From Prochlorococcus sp. AG-436-K22 (lineage in GTDB: Bacteria > Cyanobacteriota > Cyanobacteriia > PCC-6307 > Cyanobiaceae): a stretch of 32,523 bases of DNA. Of the stretch, positions 31,855-32,523 are shown one piece after another. The first letter of the stretch is position 1; every line of letters begins with the position of its first letter. The position numbers were made by a program, and so were the translations under genes. A model generated the notes under the pieces. That model searched no databases, was not told the DNA's origin, and saw only the letters and a list, made by a program, of their open reading frames with translations. The stretch covers positions 1-32,523 of the forward strand of contig QCPK01000014.1 in assembly GCA_003212555.1 (NCBI GenBank), in the 5' to 3' direction.

Positions 31855-31971
31855 TCAGATCATTAATATTTTAGGATCTATGAATCCACCAACTATCCCA
31901 ATCATCATGAGGAAAGCTGTAATAACGACTAGAGCAACAGGCCAGATAAACTTAAATTGCTGTTGATTCAT
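31855..31971 (-). CDS. 38-aa single-span membrane peptide
   Basis: MNQQQFKFIWPVALVVITAF, then LMMIGIVGGFIDPKILMI. A polar start and one long hydrophobic span; AAAAGG precedes the ATG by 7 nt. It is on the same strand as the YjbQ gene, about 50 nt downstream of it. The stretch 31607-31854 before it has no clear gene, only a 16-codon minus frame (MALEQAFILGAFLVFQ) and a T-run at 31669-31677. Confidence 0.55.
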   Translation of the reverse strand: MNQQQFKFIWPVALVVITAFLMMIGIVGGFIDPKILMI

Positions 31972-32020
31972 AATTAGCCTTTTGTATTAATTATGGTGCT
32001 TCTTCGATTGTTTTTCATTA

Positions 32021-32449
32021 CTATTGAATATTAATTACGATATTTCTATCCCTAGGACCATCTAGCTCAACCATAATTATTTCTTGGTATTTACCTAATT
32101 GAAGTTTTCCATTTTTAAAAGGCACATTTACATGATTCCCTAAAAGCAATGCCCTTAGATGAGAATGAGCATTCTTTGGTTCATCCTCTGGGATGTTCTC
32201 CCTAAGATGTAAATCATCATGTTTATAGCCTTGAGCTATGGGAGCCATTTCTTCTAACCATTTACCTAGATCTAATATCAACCTTTCTTCCATCTCATTA
32301 ACGATTATCCCAACGGTTGAATGTTGACTGAAAGCGCAAACAACACCTTCCAGCTGTTGAGATGTATCTAAAAAGCTTTGTATGTGCTCAGTAATGGGGT
32401 GACAACTAAAAGAGGAAGTTGATTGAACTTGAATTGTCTCTGTAAGCAT
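32021..32449 (-). CDS. yjbQ: YjbQ/UPF0047 family protein
   Basis: A 142-residue protein covering the whole YjbQ fold. Signature pieces are CAFSQHSTVGIIVNEMEERL (38-57), the His-containing loop HDDLHLRENIPEDEPKNAHS (77-96), HLRALLLGNHVNVPFKNGKL and the end QEIIMVELDGPRDRNIVINI. Some members have weak thiamine-phosphate synthase activity, but the physiological role is not settled. The conserved His and acidic residues of the putative active site are present. It starts at the first Met and seems to be monocistronic or coupled with the small ORF downstream. Confidence 0.93.
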   Translation of the reverse strand: MLTETIQVQSTSSFSCHPITEHIQSFLDTSQQLEGVVCAFSQHSTVGIIVNEMEERLILDLGKWLEEMAPIAQGYKHDDLHLRENIPEDEPKNAHSHLRALLLGNHVNVPFKNGKLQLGKYQEIIMVELDGPRDRNIVINIQ

Positions 32450-32523
32450 TGTTTTGGAGAAATAAAACTAAAACTAGTCTTTGCCTTCCCTATTTATCTT
32501 GCTGATATATCAGAGATAGGCTA

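Overview
The window looks like a chromosomal segment of a marine picocyanobacterium, most likely a low-light Prochlorococcus (inference). The reasons are low GC, very short intergenic regions around housekeeping genes, many tiny membrane or Cys-containing ORFs, a DUF1651-like fragment, and a zinc-uptake locus with COG0523 GTPases and a WD40 protein. No strain was identified, and no tRNA, rRNA, CRISPR array or intact insertion sequence was seen.

Positions 1-13.5 kb are a surface-polysaccharide island, mostly on the minus strand. Its core is a tightly packed six-gene operon (10543 down to 5359): a five-bladed propeller glycosidase-like protein, a NeuD/PglD-like hexapeptide acyltransferase, a stand-alone carrier protein, an SDR reductase, a formyltransferase-fold enzyme and a stand-alone DltA/NRPS-like adenylating enzyme. 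Around it lie a 2-oxoglutarate oxygenase, a GtrB-like glycosyltransferase, a methyltransferase, a WbqC-family protein, a GT-C membrane glycosyltransferase and a GtrA-like flippase. I infer a pathway that activates a small, probably amino, acid on a carrier, modifies it (reduction and/or formylation) and attaches it to a glycan. Decayed genes sit at the edges and between cassettes: a WecE aminotransferase, a TerC membrane protein and a second GT2.

Positions 13.5-22.4 kb are a field of very small ORFs with a few larger genes (a DFR-like extended SDR at 17705-18724 and a one-TM protein at 19410-20072). Several small ORFs were recovered by reading the sequence by hand. Two pairs are paralogous: 13983/15002 (GSTLYLxWMFQ membrane peptides, almost identical DNA) and 15622/22236 (ECLQFGIC motif). 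The stretch also holds a 58-nt near-perfect hairpin and a broken staphylococcal-nuclease gene.

Positions 22.4-30.5 kb are a zinc-homeostasis locus. znuC and znuB are on the minus strand, and the Fur-family regulator (zur) lies between them on the opposite strand. A Zur-box-like palindrome sits between divergent znuC and znuA. Downstream of the His-rich znuA run a 110-aa protein, a COG0523 GTPase, a WD40 protein and a second, His-tract COG0523 GTPase. ZnuA and the first GTPase share an inserted accessory domain. After this run, a second, better Zur box precedes a short GTG-start gene for a His-rich lipoprotein (30293-30436).

Positions 30.8-32.5 kb hold four small plus-strand membrane or hypothetical genes, one minus-strand small membrane gene and a YjbQ-family gene.
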